From: an uncultured Bacteroidales bacterium | GTDB lineage: Bacteria > Bacteroidota > Bacteroidia > Bacteroidales > P3 | Direction: 5' to 3' | NCBI GenBank assembly: GCA_947168665.1 | Contig: CAMVMX010000008.1 | Coordinates: 62,001 to 126,000, forward strand | DNA: 64,000 nt | Part shown: piece by piece, positions 33,545-42,244 of the stretch | Layout of the letters: the number at the start of each line of letters is the position of its first letter | Numbering within the stretch: position 1 is the stretch's first letter | Notes under the pieces: model-generated | Database searches by the model: none | The model's input: the letters and a program-made list of their open reading frames with translations, nothing else | Told to the model about the DNA's origin: nothing | Program-made: the position numbers and the translations under genes

Positions 33545-34681
33545 ATGGTAATCGGTTTCGACGCAAAGCGTGCTTTTCAGAACAGTACGGGCTTAGGCAA
33601 CTACAGCCGTATCCTCGTGTGCGGCCTGGCGCAGGAGCATCAGGACATCCGCGCCTTCCTCTACTCCCCACAAATGAACGGTGAATATGCAAAATATTTC
33701 ACCGGCTATGCCAACATCTCCACCCGCATGCCCACCAGTATCGACCGCTTCTTTCCCGATATTTGGCGGCGCTTCGGTGTGACCGTCCACCTCAAAGGCG
33801 ACAAAGTGAAAATATTCCATGGCCTGAGCCATGAACTGCCCCACGGCATACCGCGTTCCATCAAGCGCGTGGTGACCATGCACGACCTCATCGTGTGGCG
33901 CTACCCGCAGTTTTACAGCCCCTTCGACCGCATGGTGCACCGCATGAAGCAGCGCCACTCCTGCCGCATTGCCGATGCCGTGGTGGCCATCAGCGAGCAG
34001 ACCAAGCAGGACTTGATGCACTTCCTCAACGTGCCGGAGTCGAAAATAAAGGTCATCTACCAGACCTGCGACCCCATCTTCTGGAACCCCGTCAGCGACA
34101 GCGACCGCGAATATGTGCGCAGCACCTACCACCTGCCCGAGCGTTACATTATCAGCGTGGGCACTATCGAGGATCGCAAAAACCAGGCGAACACAGTCCG
34201 CGCCCTTGCCCAGCTGCCCGACGATGTGCATCTGGTCATCGTCGGCAAACCCCACGGCGGCTACATCAGCCACCTTAACAGCGTGATCCACTCCCTGCAC
34301 CTCGCTGACCGGGTGCACATACTGCGGGATGCCGACTTCGACGATTTCCCGGCCCTCTACGCCTGCGCCCAGGTGTCGGCCTACATGTCGCTCTTTGAAG
34401 GGTTCGGAATCCCCATCCTGGAGTCCATGTGCTGCGACACCCCCGTGGTGACCTCCAACGTGTCGTCCATGCCCGAGGCGGGCGGCGACGCAGCCCTCTA
34501 TGCCGATCCGCTCAACCCCGCAGAAATCGCCGACCGTCTGCGGTCGGTGCTCGAAAGTCCCGAACTGCGCCAGCAGCTGGTGGAGAAAAGCCGCGTCCAG
34601 CGTCAGCGCTTCAGCCAGCACCAAGTGGTGAGCGAACTCTATAAGCTCTACAACACCCTCGTCCCGCCCGAGGAGGAGTAG
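33545..34681 (+). CDS. Glycosyltransferase family 4 (GT-B)
   Basis: 378 residues from the ATG at 33545 (MVIGFDAKRAFQNSTGLGNY); upstream codons overlap the promoter. 'STGLGNYSRILVCGLAQEH' is the acceptor-domain glycine loop. The donor domain contains 'YIISVGTIEDRKNQANTVRA', 'LVIVGKPHGGYISHL' and the E-x7-E motif 'FEGFGIPILESMCCDTPVV'. The overall layout matches mannosyl/glucosyltransferases of polysaccharide synthesis. It is transcribed divergently from the GT2 operon, suggesting a shared surface-glycan function. Confidence 0.9.
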   Translation: MVIGFDAKRAFQNSTGLGNYSRILVCGLAQEHQDIRAFLYSPQMNGEYAKYFTGYANISTRMPTSIDRFFPDIWRRFGVTVHLKGDKVKIFHGLSHELPHGIPRSIKRVVTMHDLIVWRYPQFYSPFDRMVHRMKQRHSCRIADAVVAISEQTKQDLMHFLNVPESKIKVIYQTCDPIFWNPVSDSDREYVRSTYHLPERYIISVGTIEDRKNQANTVRALAQLPDDVHLVIVGKPHGGYISHLNSVIHSLHLADRVHILRDADFDDFPALYACAQVSAYMSLFEGFGIPILESMCCDTPVVTSNVSSMPEAGGDAALYADPLNPAEIADRLRSVLESPELRQQLVEKSRVQRQRFSQHQVVSELYKLYNTLVPPEEE

Positions 34682-35027
34682 GCCGCACGCCCGCACCGAG
34701 AGTCAGGGCTGCGTCCATGCAGGGGCGCGGCCTTTTTCGTTCAGTTTGGCTTCCAATTACGGACGGTCCCCGTCATTTCCGTCCCGAACAGTCCGTTTTC
34801 TGCCCGTTTTGATCAGGTTCCGGCCATTCCTCTTCAGGGTCCGGTCCCGGCGTCCGGCCAGGGGCGTCGCTGTCCGCTCCAGCTTCGCTCGTATGACGCT
34901 GTTTTTATCACATTTGGACGGCATTTCGACCTCCGCCGTGGGACAGATGGGTCCCGCCGTGGGGCTGCTTTGGGGCAGGGGGAGCGGCGTTGGGGCCGTC
35001 CATTGTTGTCGCCAGAGCATAAAAAGA
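34682..35027. other. GC-rich gap without a recognisable gene
   Basis: About 345 bp with high GC and few stops in any frame. Translations are Arg-rich and not protein-like. It shares a short stretch (ACGAGCG-AGC-GG-GCG on the minus strand) with the gap near 14440. Confidence 0.45.
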
Positions 35028-35052
35028 GGAGGCCGCCCGCAGGGCGGCCTCC
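35028..35052 (-). terminator. Rho-independent terminator of the YDG-OmpA operon
   Basis: A perfect 11-bp stem (GGAGGCCGCCC, 35028-35038; 35042-35052) with loop GCA, then TCTTTTT on the minus strand, 37 bp past the stop at 35089. Confidence 0.9.
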
Positions 35053-35088
35053 TTGTGGTATGCGGCGCGGGGCCGCTCGGCAGGCGGG

Positions 35089-36678
35089 TTACTTGCCGAT
35101 GGTGATTTCGATACGGCGGTTTTTGGCGCGGCCTTCGGGGGTGTTGTTGCTTTCGATGGGTTCGGTCTCGCCCTTGCCGACGGTGGTGATGCGGTCGGCG
35201 GGAATGCCTTTCTCGACAAGCATCTTCTTGATGTTGTTGGCGCGGTTCTGCGAGAGGCGCATGTTGGAGGCGGCGCTGCCCACGTTGTCAGTATGGCCGG
35301 TGATGGTCACTTTGATTTCGGGGTGTTTGTCCATGATGTTTTTGAGGTTGGTCCAGGAGTCTTCGTTGAGCTGGCCGAAGATGGGCATGTCTTTGGCGGT
35401 CTCGAAGTAGGCTACGTCTTTGTAGCCGGCCACGAAGGCGGTCTCCTCGCGGATGCGCTGCTCGGCGCGGGCGCGTTCGCGTGCTTCGGCCTCGGCTTTG
35501 GCGCGGGCTTCAGCTTCGGCTTTGGCGCGAGCTTCGGCTTCGGCTTTGGCGCGGGCTAAGGAGTCTTTCTCGGCTTGTGCTTTGGCGAGGGCTTCGGCTT
35601 GTGCTTTGGCCTGGGCCTCGGCCTGTGCGCGCTCGGCGGCATGGACGCGGGCTATGGAGTCGGCCACGGCTTTGGCGCGGGCTTCGGCAGCGGCTTTTTC
35701 TTTTGCGATGGCGTCTTTCAGGGCAGCCTCTTCGGCGGCTTTGCGGTCGGCTTCGGCTTGTGCCTCGGCGGCCAGGCGCTCGGCCTCGGCTTGTGCGGCG
35801 GCGGCCTCTTCGGCGGCTCTGGCTTCACGCCAGCCGATGGCGCGGCCCATGCCTATGCGGAGGGCGACTTTGATGCCGGCTTCGAGGGGATGGACCTCGT
35901 TGACGCGGTCGGTGCTGAAGGTGTTGTTGTAGTCGGAGTTGTAGTTGTATTGCAGGCGGTCGTTGTTGGCGAGGGGGTTGATGTTGTCGAACCCGTATTT
36001 GCCGTAGATGCCGAGGTAGATGCCGAGGGCGTTGCTGCAGTTGATGTCGAATCCGAGGTCGCAGACGGCGCTCCAGGTGAGGTTGGCCAGTTCCAGTTTG
36101 CCGTCGGTCTGGGCGGCGTTGAATTTGCCAAGGAGGTGGGAGGGCATGTCTTCGTAGGTGACGTTGGTGCGGGGCATGTAGGCGGTGCGGCTGACGTTGC
36201 CGTCGGTCACTTTATAGGTGCCGAAGCGGGGAAGGTCGAGGGCGGCGCCCAGTCCCATCTGGAAGGCGGCCTTGGTGCTGATGGGGGCGCGGAAGAGGAG
36301 TTCGAGGGGCACGCTGAAGTAGACGGCTTGCTGGGCTTCGCGCAGGTTGTAGAGGTTGGTGGTCACGTCGGCGGGATAGACGGCGCCGGGGAGCAGGATG
36401 TTTTTCTCGGCTATGGAGTAGCTGTATTTGGCCGAGCTGGCAAGGGTGCTGGCTTCAACGCCGAGGCCGAGGCCCCAGTGGCGGTTGAACATGAGCTGGT
36501 ATTGGATGCCGGCCAGTCCGCCGAAGCCGATGTGGTAGTTGCCGTCGGCGGGTGTGTAGAGCATGGTGTTGACGCCTCCGCCAAGGTAGATTTGGAGGTT
36601 GTTGTGATGGTCGGTTGTCTGGGCCGAGACGGCGGTGAGGGCCGTCATGAGCATGATTGCTGTTATGATTTTTTTCAT
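35089..36678 (-). CDS. OmpA-family outer membrane protein with Ala/Glu coiled coil
   Basis: 529 residues from the ATG at 36678 (MKKIITAIMLMTALTAVSAQ), a clean signal peptide. The N-terminal part (about 20-270) is a beta-barrel, with 'YLGGGVNTMLYTPADGNYHIG' cut by aromatic strands. Residues about 285-395 are a long Ala/Glu/Lys coiled coil built on repeats like 'AEARAKAEAE'. The C-terminal OmpA domain contains 'IKVTITGHTDNVGSAASN' and 'LSQNRANNIKKMLVEKG' (about 460-520), which binds peptidoglycan. The coiled coil may span the periplasm. The gene follows a YDG-repeat adhesin gene by 42 bp. Confidence 0.93.
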   Translation of the reverse strand: MKKIITAIMLMTALTAVSAQTTDHHNNLQIYLGGGVNTMLYTPADGNYHIGFGGLAGIQYQLMFNRHWGLGLGVEASTLASSAKYSYSIAEKNILLPGAVYPADVTTNLYNLREAQQAVYFSVPLELLFRAPISTKAAFQMGLGAALDLPRFGTYKVTDGNVSRTAYMPRTNVTYEDMPSHLLGKFNAAQTDGKLELANLTWSAVCDLGFDINCSNALGIYLGIYGKYGFDNINPLANNDRLQYNYNSDYNNTFSTDRVNEVHPLEAGIKVALRIGMGRAIGWREARAAEEAAAAQAEAERLAAEAQAEADRKAAEEAALKDAIAKEKAAAEARAKAVADSIARVHAAERAQAEAQAKAQAEALAKAQAEKDSLARAKAEAEARAKAEAEARAKAEAEARERARAEQRIREETAFVAGYKDVAYFETAKDMPIFGQLNEDSWTNLKNIMDKHPEIKVTITGHTDNVGSAASNMRLSQNRANNIKKMLVEKGIPADRITTVGKGETEPIESNNTPEGRAKNRRIEITIGK

Positions 36679-36720
36679 ATCGATTCTTGTATTAAAACGG
36701 TTTGACATTGGAACCTGTGA

Positions 36721-38685
36721 TTACAGTTTGACGGTTTTGGCGGTGAGGCCGTCGACGTTGATCATGTAGGTGCCTTGGGGCAGGGTGGTCATGTCGATGG
36801 TGTATTCCTGGCCGCTGAAGGTGGTGCGCAGGACGGCGGTGCCGTAGCTGTTGTAGATGGTGAGGAGGTGCTGCTCGCTCTCAAAGCCGGTGAGTTTGAG
36901 TGTGGCGTTGTTGACCACGGGGTTGGGGTAGGCGGTGAGGGTTTTGGCTTGTTCGGGCTGGTCGTCGAAGGTGATGGGGCAGATGAATTGTTCGCTCTCA
37001 GTGCCACGGTTGACGAGGAGTGAGTAGTTGCCGTTGAGGTAGCCGCGGGGGTCTTGGTAGTAGGCTTTGGTGGCTCCTTCGATGGGGTTATCGTTGAGGT
37101 ACCACTGGTAGGTGTTGAAGGTGTTGTTGCGGTTGTCGACGCTGACTACGTCGTTGAAGACGCGCACGAGGTAGGTGTTGGAGAGGTTGACGTTGAAGGT
37201 GGTGGTGTGGCGGATTTCGCGCATGCTTTCGTTACCGATGCGGAAGGTGACGGAGTAGGTGCCGGGAGCGCAGTTGGCGGGGATGTCGAAGGCGATGTTG
37301 AAGGTGTTGGAGCCTTCGGCAAGGACGATGTCGTTGGTGGTGTTGATAAAGCCTTGGGCTAATGCGTTATCGTCGAATTCGAGGGTGTAGTAGGTGGGTG
37401 AGCCTTGGGCGAGGGTGAAGGTGCCGTTGAATTGTGAGCCGGGGCAGTTGTGGGTGTTGGTGGCGATGAAGCCGTTGGTGCCGACGGTGGTGTCGAGGAT
37501 GGTGGGCAGGATGATTTTGCCAAGGGTGCTGTAGATGATGTCGTCAGGTGCGGTGTAGTTGGCGTTGCTGTAGCCAGCGGGCGAGACTGCCGGGAATCGG
37601 AAGGAGAGGGTGATGGTTTTGTTGCTGCCGGGGTTGGGGTTGTCGTAGCGGGCTGTGGTGATGAGGGTTACGGCATCGTTGCCGATGAGGTTGGTGGGCT
37701 GGGGATAGGCGAGGATGATGGCGGTGTCGGTGCCGTCATAGTCTTTGATGAGGTTGACTACGGCTCCGTCGACGGTGAGTTTGAGGGGGAGGATGTTGGC
37801 GGTGTACTGGCGGGTGCTGGTGTCGACTACGGTGTAGTTGCCGCTTTTGGGGCCATAGAGGTAGGAGTAGACGCTGACGGGTTTGTTCTGCCCGACGTTG
37901 GGGTCGGAGAAGGAGGCGGTGGCGCGGTAGTAGACTTCGTCGCCGGCAATCATGCCGGTGAGTTCGCCGGTGAGGACTACGTTGCAGGTGATGGTGCCGT
38001 CATAGACTTTGTTGGCCTGCAGGATGGGCAGGGGGGCGTAGAGTTGGAGGGGTGTGATGTTGGCGGTGAGGCTGGCGGGGGCCGGGACTATGTAGTTGGC
38101 GCAATGGGCGGGGACTCCGCTGAGCATGTAGGTGACGGTGACATTTTTGTTGTTGCCGACATTGGGGTCGTCGAAACGGCCAAGGGCGGAGATGTAGACG
38201 GTGTCGCCGGCTATGATGCCGTTAGGGGTGCCGACGTTGGTGATGGTGGCCACGGTGCCGCCGTTGTAGACTTTGTTGGAGTCGACGGTGGTGCCGGTGA
38301 CGGTGAGGGGTTTAGGTGTGATGGCGGCCAGAAGGGTGTCGTTCTGGGGGGCCAGGTAGTAGGCGGAGTCGATGTCGCCCAGGGTGTAGGTGACAACAAC
38401 GGATTTGATGCCGCCCACGTTGGGGGTGATGTAATGGGCGGTGCCGTAGAGCGCCACTTGGGTGTGGGCGCTGTCCAAACCTTCCAACGCGCCCAGATGG
38501 GTGATGATGGTGTTGGTGGTTCCGTCGTACATTTTGGTCGGGGTTACCTGTGTGCGGTCAATTTTGCTGATCGTCAGTTGGGCAGGCTGGGCCCACAACG
38601 AGGTTGCAACAAGGCACATCAAACACATGAATGCAAGTGCCTGTTTCTTGGCAGTGGATGCCGAAAATTGATGATACTTTGTCAT
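36721..38685 (-). CDS. YDG-repeat secreted adhesin with T9SS type A sorting domain
   Basis: 654 residues. The signal peptide lies after a basic start ('ALAFMCLMCLVATSLWAQ'). Four YDG-type repeats (about 35-390) each begin like 'KMYDGTTN', 'KVYNGGTVATI', 'KVYDGTITCNV' or 'KDYDGTDTAII' and end near 'NYTV' or 'NYIVPAPA'. A further beta-domain precedes a type A sorting domain 'LTAYPNPVVNNATLKLTGF', ending 'TAKTVKL'. YDG repeats occur in large bacterial surface adhesins. It is the first gene of an operon with the OmpA-family gene. Confidence 0.88.
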   Translation of the reverse strand: MTKYHQFSASTAKKQALAFMCLMCLVATSLWAQPAQLTISKIDRTQVTPTKMYDGTTNTIITHLGALEGLDSAHTQVALYGTAHYITPNVGGIKSVVVTYTLGDIDSAYYLAPQNDTLLAAITPKPLTVTGTTVDSNKVYNGGTVATITNVGTPNGIIAGDTVYISALGRFDDPNVGNNKNVTVTYMLSGVPAHCANYIVPAPASLTANITPLQLYAPLPILQANKVYDGTITCNVVLTGELTGMIAGDEVYYRATASFSDPNVGQNKPVSVYSYLYGPKSGNYTVVDTSTRQYTANILPLKLTVDGAVVNLIKDYDGTDTAIILAYPQPTNLIGNDAVTLITTARYDNPNPGSNKTITLSFRFPAVSPAGYSNANYTAPDDIIYSTLGKIILPTILDTTVGTNGFIATNTHNCPGSQFNGTFTLAQGSPTYYTLEFDDNALAQGFINTTNDIVLAEGSNTFNIAFDIPANCAPGTYSVTFRIGNESMREIRHTTTFNVNLSNTYLVRVFNDVVSVDNRNNTFNTYQWYLNDNPIEGATKAYYQDPRGYLNGNYSLLVNRGTESEQFICPITFDDQPEQAKTLTAYPNPVVNNATLKLTGFESEQHLLTIYNSYGTAVLRTTFSGQEYTIDMTTLPQGTYMINVDGLTAKTVKL

Positions 38686-38739
38686 AATGTATTGTATTAA
38701 TTATTGTTGCTTTAAATGTTCTGTGGTATTTTTAATCTG

Positions 38740-38747
38740 CAAATATA
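38740..38747 (-). promoter_or_regulatory. -7 box of the YDG-OmpA operon
   Basis: Minus-strand TATATTTG, 55 bp upstream of the ATG at 38685, followed upstream by a 13-nt A-run (as read on the minus strand). Confidence 0.6.
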
Positions 38748-38846
38748 CGTTTTTTTTTTTATTATTTGCATTTTTCGAGGAAAAAATTGTTGCTTCTTGA
38801 TGCGGTGTCGCTGTGGCCCGGCACGGGGGTGGTGGATATAGGCAGA

Positions 38847-38874
38847 CAGCCCACTGGTTTTGGCCAGTGGGCTG
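38847..38874 (-). terminator. Hairpin terminator of the deiminase gene
   Basis: A perfect 11-bp stem (CAGCCCACTGG, 38847-38857; 38864-38874) with a 6-nt loop, 30 bp past the stop at 38904. There is no long U-tract. Confidence 0.75.
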
Positions 38875-38903
38875 CGCTTTGGGGGTGTAGGACTGGAGGT
38901 GTG

Positions 38904-41243
38904 TTATTTCACTATCAGCCTACGGGTTACGCTCTGTTTGCCGTTGTGGAAGACGACGGTGTAGAGGCCGGCGGCGAGCCGCTCGGTGCGGATGTTGAAG
39001 ACGATGCTGCCGGCGGTTTGGAGTTGGGTGGTGTGGACGGTGCGTCCGAGGTTGTCGAGGATGGTGACGGTGTAGTCGGCGCCGTTGGCGAAGTCAATCT
39101 TGATTTTGGCCTCGGAGGTGGCGGGGTTGGGATAGAATTGGCCAAACTGGGATTCGGCATCGGGGGTCTGGATTGAGACGTAGGGGTAGTGGCCGGTGGT
39201 GGTGTCTTCGGTGGTGCGGTTGGCGTCGAAGAGGAAGGTGATGTCGGTGGCGGGGAGGGGCAGGGTGTCGAAGTCGTAGAGTGAGCTGTCGAGCTGGGCG
39301 ACGGTGTCGAGTTGGCCGGTGTAGTAGTAGCTGTAGTAGCCTCCCTGGTGGGCGGTTATGGGCTTGGTGATGGTCTTGCCGTTGTTGGAGGTGGCGGCGA
39401 TGTAGTATTCGACCGTCACGACGGTGTCGACCAGCACGGACATGGTGTCGTGGGTGTAGGTGGTGTCGTAGGTGAAGGTGTAGGTGGTGTCGTAGACGAT
39501 GGCGGTGGAGTCGCTGTTGTAGGCGGAGTCGATGACGGCCACGCTGTCGACGATGGTGAGGGTGGTGTCGGTCAGGACGGTGTCTCTATAGAAGGTGCTC
39601 TGCGGACGGGGCATGGAGCCGTAGTGGCGGTTGCCGTTGGCGCGGAGGTTGATGGTCTGCCACTCGCCGCCGCCGATGCGGTAGACACACTCGGCGTGGG
39701 CTATGCCGCTGCGGTTGGTGATGATGGCGCTGACGGGCATGGAGTCCTGGATGGCGTTGGCGCAGCCGACGATGCTTTTGTGGAGGATGCGCACGGGGTT
39801 GTCGGCGGGAATCTGCTTGGTGACGCAGTGGATGGCGCCGCCGGAGCCGTCGAAGGCGCGCACGTCGACGGGGTAGATGGTGTAGCCGGGATAGGCGGCC
39901 TTGAGTTTCTCAATGTTCTCGCGGTCCCAGCTGGCGGAAGGCTGCCCGTTGACGACGGTCGAGAAGCAGGGCTGCAGTATCACGTCGTTGACAAACGTGT
40001 GGTTGCTGTAGGTGCGGGTGTAGCTGTCGTTGTAGGTGACCTGGTCGGGGAAGTTGCCTCCTTGGTTGGTCTTGGGGAAGGGGATGGTTGTCTTGTAGTA
40101 AGGCCGGTCAAAGATGGAGGTGTAGGAGCAGAGGGAGTCGATGTTGCGTGCGCCGGTACGATAGTCGGTCCAGGAGCTGTAGTTGTCGGGCATGACGGAG
40201 AAGACGAAGCCGTTCTCCTCGCACATGTCGGCATACAGGTCGATATGGCCAGTGCCTCCATCGTAGCGGTAGGCGGGGAGAATATGGGTTTCGCGTTGGC
40301 CGATGAGGCTTTGCAAAGCCCGATAGGTCTGGGAGTGGGTGAGGGGAGTTTTGCGGATGTAGCGCAGGGTGTTAGCATCGCGACCGTTCCATATATATTG
40401 GCCGGTGTTGTCGGCGTTGCTGGAATAGAGTCTGTCGCTGCTCAGCAGGAATCCGGCACCGTCGACCAAGCAGTTGCCGCCCTCCCACTCAATGGTGTTG
40501 ATGTAGTTGGGCAGTCCCATCTGCTGGTGGATGAGCGAAGGCAGCGAGTCGTCCAGCGCACGGCCGGGATAGTACTCAAAGTCCATCATGGCCACGCTGT
40601 CCTGGTCGCCATAGTAGAAGCAAATCGGGCCGCAGTCGCGGAACCAGAACGAGTTGCCGGGGCCTATGAGAAAACGGACATTGTCGTGACGTAGGTTCAT
40701 GCGGGCTAGGGTGCGCAGCACTTTGGCTGTGTCGGCTTCGGTCTCCACACGTACCCATGCCTCGGCGTTGCCCTTCTGTATGCCGTCCATCAGGTAGAAG
40801 AACACCTTGCCGAAACTGGTCGAGGTGTCCATGACGCTGGTGTAGCGGCCATAAAGGTGCATCGATTCCCACCTCTGCGTGACGCGGTTGAATTTATAGT
40901 ATTCGGCCAGATTGGTCACGAGAGGGTCGGCGCTGTAGCTGCCGGTGCCCAGGTTGGTGTCGGGCCAGTGGCTGTAGGTGGGTGTCACCACCACGGCGCT
41001 CACCTCCTCCCATTCGCCGGGATACCATATACGGTCTTCCGGCAAGGCTTTTGTGTTGGCCGACTTTGGGGTGGCCACCTCATCGGTCAGGGCAATTTTG
41101 CTGTTGAGGTGGGCTTGGGAATAGTCGCGCTTGTGGATCATCTGGCGCCATTCCTTCATCATTTGTTCTTCCGTCGGGGTGCTCTGCGCCACAGCCGTGG
41201 CTCCCATCAGCACGATTGACAATGCTAAAATAATTCTTTTCAA
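38904..41243 (-). CDS. Secreted peptidylarginine/agmatine deiminase-like enzyme with T9SS sorting domain
   Basis: 779 residues. The signal peptide is 'IILALSIVLMGATAVAQ'. The catalytic domain (about 50-490) is of the Porphyromonas PAD/agmatine deiminase family, with all expected active-site elements: 'FWFRDCGPICF' (Asp, near 201), 'GGTGHIDLYADM' (His and Asp, near 333), 'YSNHTFVNDV' (Asn, near 415) and 'GSGGAIHCVTKQIP' (Cys, near 475). A long beta-region rich in 'DTTYTFTYDTTYTHDT' follows, then a type A sorting domain from 'FGQFYPNPATSEAKIKIDF' to 'TRRLIVK'. It should hydrolyse guanidinium groups to ureido groups outside the cell; whether the substrate is protein arginine or a small molecule is not readable. 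Confidence 0.88.
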   Translation of the reverse strand: MKRIILALSIVLMGATAVAQSTPTEEQMMKEWRQMIHKRDYSQAHLNSKIALTDEVATPKSANTKALPEDRIWYPGEWEEVSAVVVTPTYSHWPDTNLGTGSYSADPLVTNLAEYYKFNRVTQRWESMHLYGRYTSVMDTSTSFGKVFFYLMDGIQKGNAEAWVRVETEADTAKVLRTLARMNLRHDNVRFLIGPGNSFWFRDCGPICFYYGDQDSVAMMDFEYYPGRALDDSLPSLIHQQMGLPNYINTIEWEGGNCLVDGAGFLLSSDRLYSSNADNTGQYIWNGRDANTLRYIRKTPLTHSQTYRALQSLIGQRETHILPAYRYDGGTGHIDLYADMCEENGFVFSVMPDNYSSWTDYRTGARNIDSLCSYTSIFDRPYYKTTIPFPKTNQGGNFPDQVTYNDSYTRTYSNHTFVNDVILQPCFSTVVNGQPSASWDRENIEKLKAAYPGYTIYPVDVRAFDGSGGAIHCVTKQIPADNPVRILHKSIVGCANAIQDSMPVSAIITNRSGIAHAECVYRIGGGEWQTINLRANGNRHYGSMPRPQSTFYRDTVLTDTTLTIVDSVAVIDSAYNSDSTAIVYDTTYTFTYDTTYTHDTMSVLVDTVVTVEYYIAATSNNGKTITKPITAHQGGYYSYYYTGQLDTVAQLDSSLYDFDTLPLPATDITFLFDANRTTEDTTTGHYPYVSIQTPDAESQFGQFYPNPATSEAKIKIDFANGADYTVTILDNLGRTVHTTQLQTAGSIVFNIRTERLAAGLYTVVFHNGKQSVTRRLIVK

Positions 41244-41261
41244 AGTTTTCCTTTCTTTAAA

Positions 41262-41289
41262 AGAGACGTGCCGTTCTCGACACGTCTCT
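41262..41289 (-). terminator. Rho-independent terminator of the kce-like gene
   Basis: Stem AGAGACGTG/CACGTCTCT (41262-41270, 41281-41289), then TTTTAAAG on the minus strand, 38 bp past the stop at 41327. Confidence 0.85.
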
Positions 41290-41326
41290 CGGTGGTTAAA
41301 AATAATGATATGTGCTCAATTTATGC

Positions 41327-42154
41327 TTAACGTTTCAGACTGAGGATTTCGCGGGCCTCGTCGCTGTTGGCCACTTCGCGGCCCAGCAGTTTGGCCATGC
41401 GGACCACCTTGTCGACCAGTTCGCCGTTGCTCTTGGCCAGCACGCCGCGCTCCAGATAGAGGTTGTCCTCAAAGCCTACGCGCACGTTGCCACCCATCAC
41501 GATGGCGGGAGCGGCCAGCGTGAAAGCGTGGCGGCCTATGCCGGTGGCAGTCCAGGTGCTGCCGGCGGGAATGTTTTTGACCATCCATACAAGGTTGTCA
41601 ACCGTGGCAGCGGCACAGCCAAGCACACCCAGCACGAAGTTGAACTGCATGGGGTCGCCGGGCACTTCGCCGCGCTGGGCCATGCGTACGATGGTTTCGA
41701 GATGTCCCATTTCGAAGCACTCATACTCGGGTTTGATGCCGCGTTCCAGCATCCGTTTGCCGAAGGCACGCATGGTAGGCATTGTGTTGTCGAAGATTTC
41801 GTCGCCGAAATTGCAGGTTCCGCAGTCGAGGGTGGCCATTTCGGGCAGGGGGGTTGTGTCGGTGCTCTGCAGGCGCTCTTCGGGCGACATGCCTACGGCA
41901 CCGCCCGTCGACGGAATCAGAATCACGTTGGGGCACTCCTTTAAGATGGCCTCCTCGCATTCTTGGAAACGCTCGCGGCTCTGAGTGGGGGTTCCGTCGT
42001 CGTGGCGCACGTGGAGGTGGACGATGGCGGCACCGGCATCGACGGCCGATTTTGCTTCGCGCACGATTTCCTCAACGGTGTATGGCACGGCGGGATTCTG
42101 CTCTTTCGTAACTTCTGCACCGCAGATGGCGGCTGTGATAATCAGTTTATCCAT
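41327..42154 (-). CDS. kce: 3-keto-5-aminohexanoate cleavage enzyme family (BKACE)
   Basis: 275 residues, matching Kce length. 'AGAAIVHLHVRHDDGTPTQS' places the zinc ligands at His46 and His48, as in Kce. 'VILIPSTGGAVGMSPEERL', 'CNFGDEIFDNTMP' and 'YECFEMGHLETIVRMA' are further family segments. Kce condenses a beta-keto acid with acetyl-CoA in lysine fermentation; the wider BKACE family accepts many beta-keto acids. None of the other lysine-fermentation genes (kamA, kamDE, kdd, kal) is in the window, so the substrate is uncertain. It has its own promoter (42200) and terminator. Confidence 0.88.
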   Translation of the reverse strand: MDKLIITAAICGAEVTKEQNPAVPYTVEEIVREAKSAVDAGAAIVHLHVRHDDGTPTQSRERFQECEEAILKECPNVILIPSTGGAVGMSPEERLQSTDTTPLPEMATLDCGTCNFGDEIFDNTMPTMRAFGKRMLERGIKPEYECFEMGHLETIVRMAQRGEVPGDPMQFNFVLGVLGCAAATVDNLVWMVKNIPAGSTWTATGIGRHAFTLAAPAIVMGGNVRVGFEDNLYLERGVLAKSNGELVDKVVRMAKLLGREVANSDEAREILSLKR

Positions 42155-42199
42155 GGTATTGTTGATTTTAAATATTGTTCTTTGCTTATTTTAAAAATG

Positions 42200-42207
42200 C
42201 AAAGATA
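42200..42207 (-). promoter_or_regulatory. -7 box of the kce-like gene
   Basis: Minus-strand TATCTTTG, with TTTG (42229-42232) 21 nt upstream; 46 bp before the ATG. Confidence 0.65.
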
Positions 42208-42220
42208 CGAAAAAAAATCG

Positions 42221-42228
42221 TACTTTTG
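42221..42228 (+). promoter_or_regulatory. -7 box of the ruvC operon
   Basis: TACTTTTG followed by C, 16 bp before the ruvC ATG, so the 5' leader is very short. With the 42200 box it forms a near-symmetric divergent pair. Confidence 0.65.
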
Positions 42229-42244
42229 CAAAAAATAAATTGCA

